From assembly GCF_018853445.1 (NCBI RefSeq), contig NZ_JABELD010000022.1, forward strand, positions 1-47,285: DNA of 47,285 nt. The letters are read 5' to 3'. The position numbers were made by a program, and so were the translations under genes. Of the stretch, positions 9,786 through 17,162 are shown in pieces. A model generated the notes under the pieces. The model searched no databases, was not told where the DNA came from, and saw only the letters and a list, made by a program, of their open reading frames with translations. Position 1 is the first letter of the stretch. Every line of letters starts with the position of its first letter. This stretch comes from Acidithiobacillus concretivorus. Lineage in GTDB: Bacteria; Pseudomonadota; Gammaproteobacteria; Acidithiobacillales; Acidithiobacillaceae.

Positions 9786-10460
9786 ATGCAAAACCAGCGA
9801 TCAAAGCAATTACTCATTATTTCCATCAGCTTGGGTCTTGGTTTGGGGGTGATGCAGGAGGCGGCTCAGGCAGCAATTACTGCAGCGGCCACCGCTGCGG
9901 TCGGGCACTACCAAGCTCTCACGGGTAATCCGAGTGGCAGCTATCAGATTGATCCAGAGCATTCCGCTGCTTACTTTACCATTGGTCATGTGGGTATTGG
10001 CCCCTTTAGCGGTCGTTTTAACAAGATTTCTGGTACTTATACCGTCAACACTCAAGATCCGGCCAAAGACATGGCCAAAATTGTCATCCCGGCGGCCAGC
10101 ATTTTTACAAATTTCGCCCCTCGCGATAAATATCTCCGTAGCCCGACCTTTTTTGATGTTAAAAAATATCCTGATGTGACTTTTGTCAGCACCCGTTATC
10201 AGCCAACCAGCAAAACGACGGGCGATCTCTATGGCAAGTTGACCCTGCATGGTGTCACTCGGGCGATGATGTTTCGTGTCAAGGAAACCGGCGCTGGCGA
10301 TGTGAAATATCTTCCCAAGCCCTGGGGGGGCTATTTGTCTGGATTTGTTGCTGTTACCACCATTGAGCGCAGTGATTACGGCATGAAAGCCTATCTGCCT
10401 GAAGGGCTCTCCAACAAAGTCCATATCCGGGTAGAAATTGAAGGTAAAAAAATCGCCTGA
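9786..10460 (+). CDS. YceI family periplasmic lipid-binding protein
   Basis: 224 residues. An N-terminal hydrophobic segment with an AQA-type cleavage site (about residue 29) indicates export. The YceI lipocalin-like beta barrel follows: YQIDPEHSAAYFTIGHVGIGPFSGRFNKISG near its start, SPTFFDVKKYPDVTFVST and LTLHGVTR in the middle, and FVAVTTIERSDYGM near the end. YceI proteins bind long isoprenoid or amide lipids. AAGAGGAG 6 bases before ATG 9786 fixes the start over the in-frame ATG 18 bases upstream. It is probably monocistronic: a terminator follows. Confidence 0.92.
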   Translation: MQNQRSKQLLIISISLGLGLGVMQEAAQAAITAAATAAVGHYQALTGNPSGSYQIDPEHSAAYFTIGHVGIGPFSGRFNKISGTYTVNTQDPAKDMAKIVIPAASIFTNFAPRDKYLRSPTFFDVKKYPDVTFVSTRYQPTSKTTGDLYGKLTLHGVTRAMMFRVKETGAGDVKYLPKPWGGYLSGFVAVTTIERSDYGMKAYLPEGLSNKVHIRVEIEGKKIA

Positions 10461-10503
10461 TGGATCCATCCTGAAATCGGTGTAGAGCAACGACGTTATA
10501 ATG

Positions 10504-10528
10504 CGGCTGCGCCCACAGCCGTTTTTTT
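10504..10528 (+). terminator. Rho-independent terminator after the YceI gene
   Basis: Stem CGGCTG/CAGCCG (10504-10509 and 10516-10521) with a 6-base loop, followed by seven T residues. It lies 44 bases after the YceI stop and directly before the marR promoter. Confidence 0.8.
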
Positions 10529-10529
10529 C

Positions 10530-10558
10530 TTGCAATTAATTAGACGGCTAAGTATAAG
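10530..10558 (+). promoter_or_regulatory. Promoter of marR-emrB with a near-palindrome in the spacer
   Basis: TTGCAA (-35, 10530-10535), a 17-base spacer, TATAAG (-10, 10553-10558). The spacer holds TTAGACGGCTAA (10540-10551), a dyad-symmetric 12-mer apart from one central base pair. It is placed where a bound MarR dimer would block RNA polymerase. The promoter is well supported by sequence; the operator is inferred from position. Confidence 0.6.
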
Positions 10559-10595
10559 TGTGCGAAGTATATAAAAACCAAGCTGGGAGTGGATC

Positions 10596-11039
10596 ATGTC
10601 AGACGATCAGTTACAGCAGGATTTTGCACTGGCGTTGCATGATACGGCGCGAGCCTGGCGACACGCCTTGGATCGCCGTCTGAAAGGCTTGGGTCTGAGC
10701 CAGGCCAGCTGGTTGAGTATCGCTTATCTGGCGAAAGCCCCCGCACCAATGACTCAAACCGAGTTGGCCCATTGTCTGTCGGTAGAACAACCAACCGTGG
10801 TGGCTATGCTCGATCGGCTGCAGCGCGCGGGACTGTTGCGCCGGGAAATAGACGCCCATGATCGTCGCATCCGCCGCGTGCTGCTGACACCAGAGGGTGT
10901 TGAGGTGTATGCGGAAGTTCGGCGCGTGGCGATGGACTTCCGCCATGAAAAACTCAAACAACTGGACGTAGAGGTACTACGCCAGATAACCGGAGTCCTG
11001 CAGCAACTGCAAAAGACGTTGGAGGATCCCATTCCATGA
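10596..11039 (+). CDS. MarR/SlyA family transcriptional regulator
   Basis: 147 residues with the MarR winged-helix plan: an N-terminal dimerisation helix, the recognition region MTQTELAHCLSVEQPTVVAMLDRLQRAGLL (about 51-80) and the wing DAHDRRIRRVLLT (about 86-98). GGGAGTGG precedes the ATG. The stop overlaps the start of the efflux gene (ATGA at 11036). Such pairs are usually autorepressed and induced by small aromatic or toxic ligands. The ligand cannot be told from the sequence. Confidence 0.92.
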   Translation: MSDDQLQQDFALALHDTARAWRHALDRRLKGLGLSQASWLSIAYLAKAPAPMTQTELAHCLSVEQPTVVAMLDRLQRAGLLRREIDAHDRRIRRVLLTPEGVEVYAEVRRVAMDFRHEKLKQLDVEVLRQITGVLQQLQKTLEDPIP

Positions 11040-12571
11040 GCACGGCATCTGTCCCCATAGATGCTGCAGGGCTGAACCGTCCGTTGATTACCCTGGCCAT
11101 CATGCTCGCCACCATCATGCAAACGCTGGACAGCACCATCGCCAATGTGGCTTTGCCCCATATGCAGGGCAGCTTGTCGGTTTCGCTCAATCAGATCGGT
11201 TGGGTGCTGACATCCTATATTGTCGCAACTGCCATCGCCACACCTTTGACCGGCTGGCTGGTAGACCGCTTTGGTAAGCGCAATATTTTCCTGGCCTCAG
11301 TAGCCGGCTTTACCCTGGCCTCCATGTGGTGTGGTATTTCCAGCTCCTTGTTCGAAATTGTCATTGCCCGGGTTTTTCAGGGCGTATTTGGTGCTGCCCT
11401 GGTGCCGCTTTCACAAACCACCTTGCTGGATATCAATCCCCGGGAAAAACAGGGCTCGGCCATGGCATTGTGGGGTATGGGGGTCATGGTGGGTCCGATC
11501 GTCGGCCCGACTCTGGGTGGCTGGCTGACCGACAGCTTGGGCTGGCGCTGGGTTTTTTTTATCAATGTTCCAGTAGGTATCTTGGCACTCTGGGGTATCT
11601 GGAAGTCGTTTCCGGCCGATACGCCGGGACGCGGCATGCGCTTTGATATGGCCGGTTTTGTGAGCCTAAGCCTGGCCATTGGCGGTCTGCAATTATTGCT
11701 GGACCGGGGACAACAACTGGATTGGTTCAGCTCGGTGGAAATCTGGGTGGAAGCCTATCTGGCCGGTTTCGCGGCTATTTATTTTATCTGGCATACCTGG
11801 CGCACGCCTCCCGAGCACTCGTTTTTTGATTATCGTCTCATTTTGAATCGCAATTATGTGACCGGATTACTGTTCATTTTTATCGTCGGAGTGGTGCTTT
11901 TTGCATCGCGCGCCCTGATTCCCACCATGCTGCAGGATCTGATGGGTTACACGGCTGAGGCTGCCGGGTGGGTAACGGCTCCCAGTGGTTTAGGCACTAT
12001 GCTTGCTATGCTTATTGTAGGTCGGCTGGTGGGTAAAGTGGATTTGCGCTTGTTGCTGGCTATCGGTTTTGGCGTAACGGCTTTTTCTCTTTGGGAAATG
12101 CAGGGTTACAGCCTGGTGATCAGTCAGAGTGATGTGATTTGGCCCGGTGTCTGGCAGGGTCTGGGTATTGGTCTGGTGTTCGTGCCATTGAGTACTGCTA
12201 CTTTCGCCACGCTCAGTCCTCAGATGCGCGCCAACGGTACGGCCATATATAGTCTGGTCCGCAATGTCGGCAGCAGTCTGGGGATTTCTTTAGTCGAGAC
12301 CCTGCTGACCCGCAATACTCAAATTGCGCATGCTACGCTGGCGGCGCACATTGATGGTCGCAACCCGGGTTACGGAAACCCTGCTGTTGCAGAATTGTAT
12401 AATCCGCATTCAAGTATGGGGCAAATGTTGCTCAATAATGAAATTACCCGGCAGGCCAGCATGATTGCCTATATAGATAACTTCTGGCTCATGTTGGTAA
12501 TGACGCTGGCGATTTTTCCATTGTTGTTGATTATTCGCACACCAAAACGGGAGGCAGCGGCACTGAAATAG
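11036..12571 (+). CDS. DHA2-type multidrug efflux MFS transporter (EmrB/QacA family)
   Basis: 511 residues, the 14-helix drug:H+ antiporter-2 length. QTLDSTIANVALPHMQGSL in helix 1 is the DHA2 motif, with WLVDRFGKRNIF after helix 2 and an antiporter motif C region in GMGVMVGPIVGPTLGGWL. It exports hydrophobic compounds across the inner membrane using the proton gradient. EmrB usually works with the membrane-fusion protein EmrA and an outer membrane channel; no emrA is adjacent. Translationally coupled to marR by the 4-base overlap. Confidence 0.93.
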   Translation: MSTASVPIDAAGLNRPLITLAIMLATIMQTLDSTIANVALPHMQGSLSVSLNQIGWVLTSYIVATAIATPLTGWLVDRFGKRNIFLASVAGFTLASMWCGISSSLFEIVIARVFQGVFGAALVPLSQTTLLDINPREKQGSAMALWGMGVMVGPIVGPTLGGWLTDSLGWRWVFFINVPVGILALWGIWKSFPADTPGRGMRFDMAGFVSLSLAIGGLQLLLDRGQQLDWFSSVEIWVEAYLAGFAAIYFIWHTWRTPPEHSFFDYRLILNRNYVTGLLFIFIVGVVLFASRALIPTMLQDLMGYTAEAAGWVTAPSGLGTMLAMLIVGRLVGKVDLRLLLAIGFGVTAFSLWEMQGYSLVISQSDVIWPGVWQGLGIGLVFVPLSTATFATLSPQMRANGTAIYSLVRNVGSSLGISLVETLLTRNTQIAHATLAAHIDGRNPGYGNPAVAELYNPHSSMGQMLLNNEITRQASMIAYIDNFWLMLVMTLAIFPLLLIIRTPKREAAALK

Positions 12572-12608
12572 GTCGCGTCATGTGAGAGGATTTTTTGAGG
12601 AGAAGCCG

Positions 12609-13058
12609 ATGTTCCAGAAAGTGATGGTCGCTTACGATGGAAGTGTCTCTGGAGGCATCGCTCTGGAGCAGGCAACAGATATTGCAGGCCTCACGCAGGC
12701 CGAACTGCATTTGTTTGGCGTCATTGTCAGTACCGGCGGTATGGCGATGGCACAAGCAGCAGGTGCCGAAGATATGCTGGGTAGGGAAGGGGAGGCTATA
12801 CGTACCCGGCTGGACGAGGTCGCTACAAAACTTCGTGCGAATGGCCTGAGCGTGCATACCCAAGCGGTTGAGGGGAGCCCCGCTGAAGCCATTGCCCAAT
12901 ATGCCCGACAAATCCACGCTGATTTACTGGTGATTGGTCATATTCCCCAATTTTCTTTTGGTCACTGGCTGGAAGGATCTGTTGCCAAAGCTCTTCTGAG
13001 AAGTTTGCCCTGTAGTATTCTGATCGCAAAAAAACTGATAAAACATCCAAATGAATGA
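12609..13058 (+). CDS. Universal stress protein (UspA family)
   Basis: 149 residues. ATG 12609 is preceded by TGAGGAGAA; an ATG nine codons upstream would place that site inside the gene. The protein starts FQKVMVAYDGSVSGGIALEQA, the USP strand 1/helix 1 with the nucleotide-contacting Asp, and ends in ADLLVIGHIP...LEGSVAKALLRSLPCSILI. The usual G-2x-G-9x-G(S/T) phosphate loop is altered: GHIP replaces GxxG, while the later GS is kept, so ATP binding may be weak. It follows the efflux gene by 37 bases. Confidence 0.9.
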   Translation: MFQKVMVAYDGSVSGGIALEQATDIAGLTQAELHLFGVIVSTGGMAMAQAAGAEDMLGREGEAIRTRLDEVATKLRANGLSVHTQAVEGSPAEAIAQYARQIHADLLVIGHIPQFSFGHWLEGSVAKALLRSLPCSILIAKKLIKHPNE

Positions 13059-13122
13059 TCGTTTATGTGATTAAAGAACATCTAACATTTTGTTTCTGAA
13101 GTCGTTAAAATCAATGGCATGA

Positions 13123-13150
13123 AATGCTTGCATGTATTAAAGCAAGCATT
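13123..13150. repeat. Perfect 9-bp inverted repeat upstream of the LprI/muramidase cassette
   Basis: AATGCTTGC (13123-13131) and GCAAGCATT (13142-13150) are exact reverse complements separated by 10 AT-rich bases. No T-tract follows on either strand, so it is not an intrinsic terminator. It lies 41 bases before the first gene of the cassette and could be an operator for a dimeric regulator or an mRNA stem-loop. Confidence 0.55.
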
Positions 13151-13191
13151 AGCCATAATTTCGATGACTGCTGAATAAGGAAACAAAGTGT

Positions 13192-13644
13192 ATGATCCCT
13201 CAGAACAATTCGCTTGAAACGGGTAATAGTGTTAAAAGTTATGATCGTCATTTAATATCGGCAGAAAAGCGTATATCAGAAAAATTTAAAATTAAAAAAC
13301 GATTATTGTTAGGCGGCTATTTGCTGATAGGTTTGTTTTTTTATCAAGGAGCAATGGCCACACAATACGCCACTTCATTCGACTGTACGACTGCAAATAC
13401 CGTAACAGAACAGGTGATTTGCCAGGATCAAAAATTGGCAAGCCTGGATCTGCAAGTGTCCCATGAATATGATGAATTGGTAAACAATATGAAAAAAAGT
13501 GGAAATCATCAAAAAAATCTCAGTTATCTCCTTGTCTCTCAGGAAAAATGGAAAAAAGAGAAAATCCAGTGCAAAGATGATAGTTTCTGTATAACAGATG
13601 CTTATGGAAAACGTTTAGCGGAGCTAGATGCTTGTTATCATTAG
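13192..13644 (+). CDS. LprI-like (DUF1311-type) exported protein, single domain
   Basis: 150 residues. A lysine-rich stretch precedes a hydrophobic segment (about 38-55) ending GAMATQ, so it is either exported with an unusually long N-region or membrane-anchored. The mature part matches the LprI/DUF1311 pattern: FDC, TEQVICQDQKLASLD, EYDEL, QEKW, IQCKDDSFC, DAYGKRLAELDACY, with cysteines at 65, 77, 127, 133 and 148. LprI-like domains are known as lysozyme-inhibitor-type modules. AAGGAA lies upstream of the ATG. Coding is AT-rich compared with its neighbours. Its whole mature region is repeated, at over half identity by eye, in the N-terminus of the next gene. Confidence 0.82.
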   Translation: MIPQNNSLETGNSVKSYDRHLISAEKRISEKFKIKKRLLLGGYLLIGLFFYQGAMATQYATSFDCTTANTVTEQVICQDQKLASLDLQVSHEYDELVNNMKKSGNHQKNLSYLLVSQEKWKKEKIQCKDDSFCITDAYGKRLAELDACYH

Positions 13645-13752
13645 AACTATAGATCTTGCACCTTGAGGATTATCAATGGCGCTTTGTCCGGTCACCTTTG
13701 ATATTCTATGGGTCTTGTGAAAGATTGCGCTCAGATTTGAGGAATACAATTC

Positions 13753-14982
13753 ATGAGATATGGCGTCTATAAAGACAAGCAGGAATTTTTCTGTAAATAT
13801 CGGCAACATTTGGGTGGGATATTGCTGATAAGTATTTTTTTCTCCCAGCTTGCACATGCAACTCAATATACCACTTCTTACAACTGTAAAACAGCAAAAA
13901 CTGAAACTGAAAAAGTGGTTTGTCAGGATGCGCAGCTGGCAAAAATGGATCGACAGGTATCCCATGATTATAATCAATTGACGAATAGAATGAATAGAGA
14001 AGGAAATTATCATCAATCCTTAAATAATGTGACTACAACCCAGTCTAAATGGAAGGAAGAAACGCTCCAGTGTAAAGGTGATATTTTTTGCCTAACGGAT
14101 GCCTATGGCAAACGACTGGCTGAGTTGAATTATTGCTACAGAAGTGACAAAGCCATTGCAGTAGCTGCAGTTGCTGACTGTACCCCGCTGGACCGGGTGG
14201 ATTATCATTTTATTCAGAAATCCGAAGGCATGATGTATGATTTTTATGTGCCCGGGGCGTTTGGAACCAATGTTGCGACAGGTGAGAATCTTGGGCCGCG
14301 ATACAAGAAAGATAAAAAAACGGGAGAAAAGTACCAGAAAGCGATAGGCAATAGTGGTGTTACGGTAGGTGAAGGTGTAGACCTGGGACAGCAAACGATT
14401 GGAGGGTTGAGACGGTATATGGAGACCGAACAAAAGAAATATGGTAAGCCTGATGATGTAAATATTGAATTAATATTAGATAAAGTCAGGCCATTTATTG
14501 GTAAAACAAAAAATTTTGCGATATCTTTATTAAATGACTATTACAGCGATAATGGTAAATATCCTTATATGAGCGAAGAAAATGCCAAATTTATTTCTTC
14601 AGCGGTGAGGCATGGTTACGCTGAGGATGCCGCAGCATTGTTCAAGAAGAACTCTTTTTCAAATATGAATTTTTGGTCTATGCCTGCTTCTGTACAAACT
14701 GTTTTGACAGATATGAAGTTTCATTCCTACATATCCAGTGTTGCGCATCTCTTTTATCAGGCTGACTGGTTGGGTGCAGCAAAAGAACTTGAAAATCTCG
14801 CTGTTGGAAAATATGCAAAATATAAAAGTCGTTTTCTTGCGCGGGCACAAATGCTGCGAGATGCTATTAGTTATCATTCGTTACCAACGCAGGGAGACCC
14901 TTGTGCACCAGCCAAAGCGCCCCTGGCCTATAATGAAAATCCTGTTTTGCAACGTGTGTTGCGAAATCTGGACTGGGCATAG
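13753..14982 (+). CDS. Exported fusion: LprI-like domain plus pesticin/T4-lysozyme-like muramidase domain
   Basis: 409 residues. A signal segment (about 20-36, ending LAHATQ) is followed by an LprI-like domain (37-130) with the same cysteine pattern as the preceding gene (C45, C57, C107, C113, C128). From about 148 a second domain begins: FIQKSEGMMYDFYVPG, then GNSGVTVGEGVDLGQQT. This resembles the pesticin C-terminal muramidase family, whose catalytic Glu, Thr and Asp would be E158, T204 and D210; the TxxxxxD spacing of six matches pesticin. About 20 Lys/Gly-rich residues separate the two motifs more than usual. The helical C-terminal lobe runs to about 372. It should cut the MurNAc-GlcNAc bond. 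A GAGGAA site precedes ATG. AT-rich, likely acquired. Confidence 0.8.
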   Translation: MRYGVYKDKQEFFCKYRQHLGGILLISIFFSQLAHATQYTTSYNCKTAKTETEKVVCQDAQLAKMDRQVSHDYNQLTNRMNREGNYHQSLNNVTTTQSKWKEETLQCKGDIFCLTDAYGKRLAELNYCYRSDKAIAVAAVADCTPLDRVDYHFIQKSEGMMYDFYVPGAFGTNVATGENLGPRYKKDKKTGEKYQKAIGNSGVTVGEGVDLGQQTIGGLRRYMETEQKKYGKPDDVNIELILDKVRPFIGKTKNFAISLLNDYYSDNGKYPYMSEENAKFISSAVRHGYAEDAAALFKKNSFSNMNFWSMPASVQTVLTDMKFHSYISSVAHLFYQADWLGAAKELENLAVGKYAKYKSRFLARAQMLRDAISYHSLPTQGDPCAPAKAPLAYNENPVLQRVLRNLDWA

Positions 14983-15018
14983 CACTTTGAATTTGTACTA
15001 ATCTGGAGATCGCAATAG

Positions 15019-15996
15019 ATGAAAATATCCTCTTTTATGGCACAATTTACAGCTTTGCTTCTCAGTTTGGGTAGCATGGCTCATGCGGCCGACGATTCCT
15101 TGAATTGCCCAGCAATTGCGGCAAGAACACCTGATAGCATTACAACTACCTGCAAAGGTCCTCTTAGTCCTATTCAAAAGGCAATTTGTGAATATAAGCC
15201 TAAAAAATGGACAGACAATCTGCCACTATTGGATAGTACGGTAGGGGTTAGTTACGTTCGTGATCTGCGATCAGCGGGTGTTGGTACAACCGTGTGTAGG
15301 CAGTTGGTCAACGGTCATAAAACCTATCAGGTCGCCTTGCAGCAATGTGGTGATAACGGCAACTGTGTGCTTCAGGTGATGCGAAAGTGGTCCTGGGATC
15401 TGGCAAAAATAGAAAAATCCCTGCGCGTACCCATTAAAATGTCCAGTCTGCAGCAGTTTGCCGGTAAGGCGTATATTCAGGATGGGTCTACAACGGTTCC
15501 TCTGTTGGAACGGCTGAAGCAAGGGATGGATTTGTTTCCGCTGCCACGACTCGCATTAAAAAATGGCAGCGAGTTGATCTGGGGCTTCCAGCCGCATAAT
15601 GCGCAAGTGCAGTCCCTGATGATTCTTAATCATCAAGGCGATGTGCAGGTCATGGGTCTGGTTGATAATCTTTATCTTGGTATGTCTGGTGGGCAGGCCC
15701 CTGCTGGCTTGGATTCTGAAGCTCGCCTATCTCTTTTAGTCAGGAATCCGGCAGCGCTCAGAGAAAATCTTCCAGCCATTCATGCCTGGGCGGCGGCAAG
15801 TTTGCTGGGTTTTAATCAGACTTGTCCCGGCAAGGATCAACAGGCTTGTCAGGCAGCCATGGCGCAGACACTACCCATCAAGGCTTATAATCTGAACTGT
15901 AAGGTAAAATCTCAGGGGAACATTTTGGTGGATCATTGTGCCTTGCCATTGCCCTCCGTAAAAAACGATGTTTCCCCGGGCTTATTCTGGCAATGA
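15019..15996 (+). CDS. Exported protein with a divergent LprI-like N-terminus and a C-terminal domain of unknown family
   Basis: 325 residues. The signal peptide ends SMAHAAD (about residue 24). Residues 45-135 follow a loose LprI pattern: SPIQKAICEYK, LPLLDSTVGVSYV, YQVALQQCGDNGNCVLQVMRKWSWDLAKIEK, with C57, C110 and C116 in the positions of C57, C107 and C113 of the preceding protein. The remaining ~190 residues I do not recognise; they look globular, with a cysteine-rich end. It lies 36 bases after the muramidase gene on the same strand, so it is probably co-transcribed. A role as partner, inhibitor or delivery factor for the muramidase is inference. Confidence 0.72.
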   Translation: MKISSFMAQFTALLLSLGSMAHAADDSLNCPAIAARTPDSITTTCKGPLSPIQKAICEYKPKKWTDNLPLLDSTVGVSYVRDLRSAGVGTTVCRQLVNGHKTYQVALQQCGDNGNCVLQVMRKWSWDLAKIEKSLRVPIKMSSLQQFAGKAYIQDGSTTVPLLERLKQGMDLFPLPRLALKNGSELIWGFQPHNAQVQSLMILNHQGDVQVMGLVDNLYLGMSGGQAPAGLDSEARLSLLVRNPAALRENLPAIHAWAAASLLGFNQTCPGKDQQACQAAMAQTLPIKAYNLNCKVKSQGNILVDHCALPLPSVKNDVSPGLFWQ

Positions 15997-16045
15997 CGCA
16001 TATCGGAGACTGTTTGGCTGAAACTCAGCTGACTCTGCTCAGAAA

Positions 16046-17077
16046 TTACTCTGGCAACTGCATGGTCACGCAGTGCAGGCTGCCATGTTGGCGGGCGAGT
16101 TCCAGGCAGGGGATAGGCACAATCTGGCGGTCTGGAAAAGCCGTTTGAAGACGCTGGATGGCAATATGATCTGCAGGATCATCATAGACGGGGAGCAAGA
16201 CCGCGCCATTGAGGATCAAAAAATTGGCATAAGTCAGAGGCAAGCGATTGTCCTCCTCATCCCATTGCGCCTGCGCCCAGGGGAGCGGAATCAGGTGGTA
16301 AGCCTGCCCATCATAACTGCGCAGGGCGCTGAGTTCCGCAGCCATTTGCTGCAAGGCGGCAAAGTGACTGTCGTTGGGATCATCACAACTTTGATAGGCG
16401 ATGGTATGCGGATTGCAAAAACGCGCCAGGGTATCAATGTGTGCATCCGTATCATCGCCTTCCAGATGCCCACTATGCAGCCAGAGTACGCGCTGCATGC
16501 CAAGCTGCTGGCATAAGCTGGCTTCAATTTCCGCAGCCGACCATTGCGGATTGCGATTGGCGGAAAGCAGGCAGGCGCTGGTCGTCAGCAAAGTGCCATG
16601 ACCATCACTTTCAATGCTGCCGCCTTCCAGCACCATTCCCGAAATTTCCAGAGCACATTCGCCAAAAGCCTGTTGGGCATGGAGATGGCGCGTAATCTGA
16701 TTGTCCAGGTCGGCGCGAAACTTGAGGCCCCAGGCATTAAAGCCAAAATCAAGCAATTTACGTTCCCCTGCCGGGTTGGTGAGGGTGAGTGGTCCATGAT
16801 CACGCGCCCAGGAATCATTGCTGGGCACCAGATACAGATGGCAGTGGGTCATGTTGGCGTGCGCCTTTTCCAGACGCTGTTCACAATCCCGTAAACTTTT
16901 GCGGTCATGGCAGGCCACCAGTAGATGCTCGCGCAGACTGATTTCCCGGGCAATTTGCACAAAAACCGGAAGGACCGCATCCAGTCGGGGTGCCCAGTCG
17001 CTTTCGGGATGGGGCCAGGTCAGTTGCACCCCCCACTGCGGAGCCCATTCGGCGGGGAGCGTATAGTTAGACTGCAT
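16046..17077 (-). CDS. aguA: Agmatine deiminase / peptidyl-arginine deiminase family
   Basis: 343 residues from ATG 17077, which has GGAAGGA 8 bases upstream; an in-frame ATG 21 codons earlier lacks family sequence. Marks of the PAD_porph family: MPAEW-like start, SWARDHGPL, GFNAWG, LEGGSIESDG, HLEGDDTDAHIDTLARF and the C-terminal active-site Cys at 336 in GSLHCVTMQ. It converts agmatine to N-carbamoylputrescine and ammonia in putrescine synthesis. The usual partner aguB is not adjacent. It converges on the preceding gene and diverges from rsuA. Confidence 0.92.
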   Translation of the reverse strand: MQSNYTLPAEWAPQWGVQLTWPHPESDWAPRLDAVLPVFVQIAREISLREHLLVACHDRKSLRDCEQRLEKAHANMTHCHLYLVPSNDSWARDHGPLTLTNPAGERKLLDFGFNAWGLKFRADLDNQITRHLHAQQAFGECALEISGMVLEGGSIESDGHGTLLTTSACLLSANRNPQWSAAEIEASLCQQLGMQRVLWLHSGHLEGDDTDAHIDTLARFCNPHTIAYQSCDDPNDSHFAALQQMAAELSALRSYDGQAYHLIPLPWAQAQWDEEDNRLPLTYANFLILNGAVLLPVYDDPADHIAIQRLQTAFPDRQIVPIPCLELARQHGSLHCVTMQLPE

Positions 17078-17162
17078 AGTGAATTCCTTCCAGGGGGCGA
17101 TGCCTATATCATAGGCAATTCGGGGGTTTCCGTCAGCCATGCAGGCAGGCTAAACTGTCCGC

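Noticed and set aside
10497..10502. Perfect TATAAT as a possible -10 box
   Set aside because: There is no -35-like hexamer at 16-18 bases, and it would transcribe straight into the YceI terminator a few bases later.
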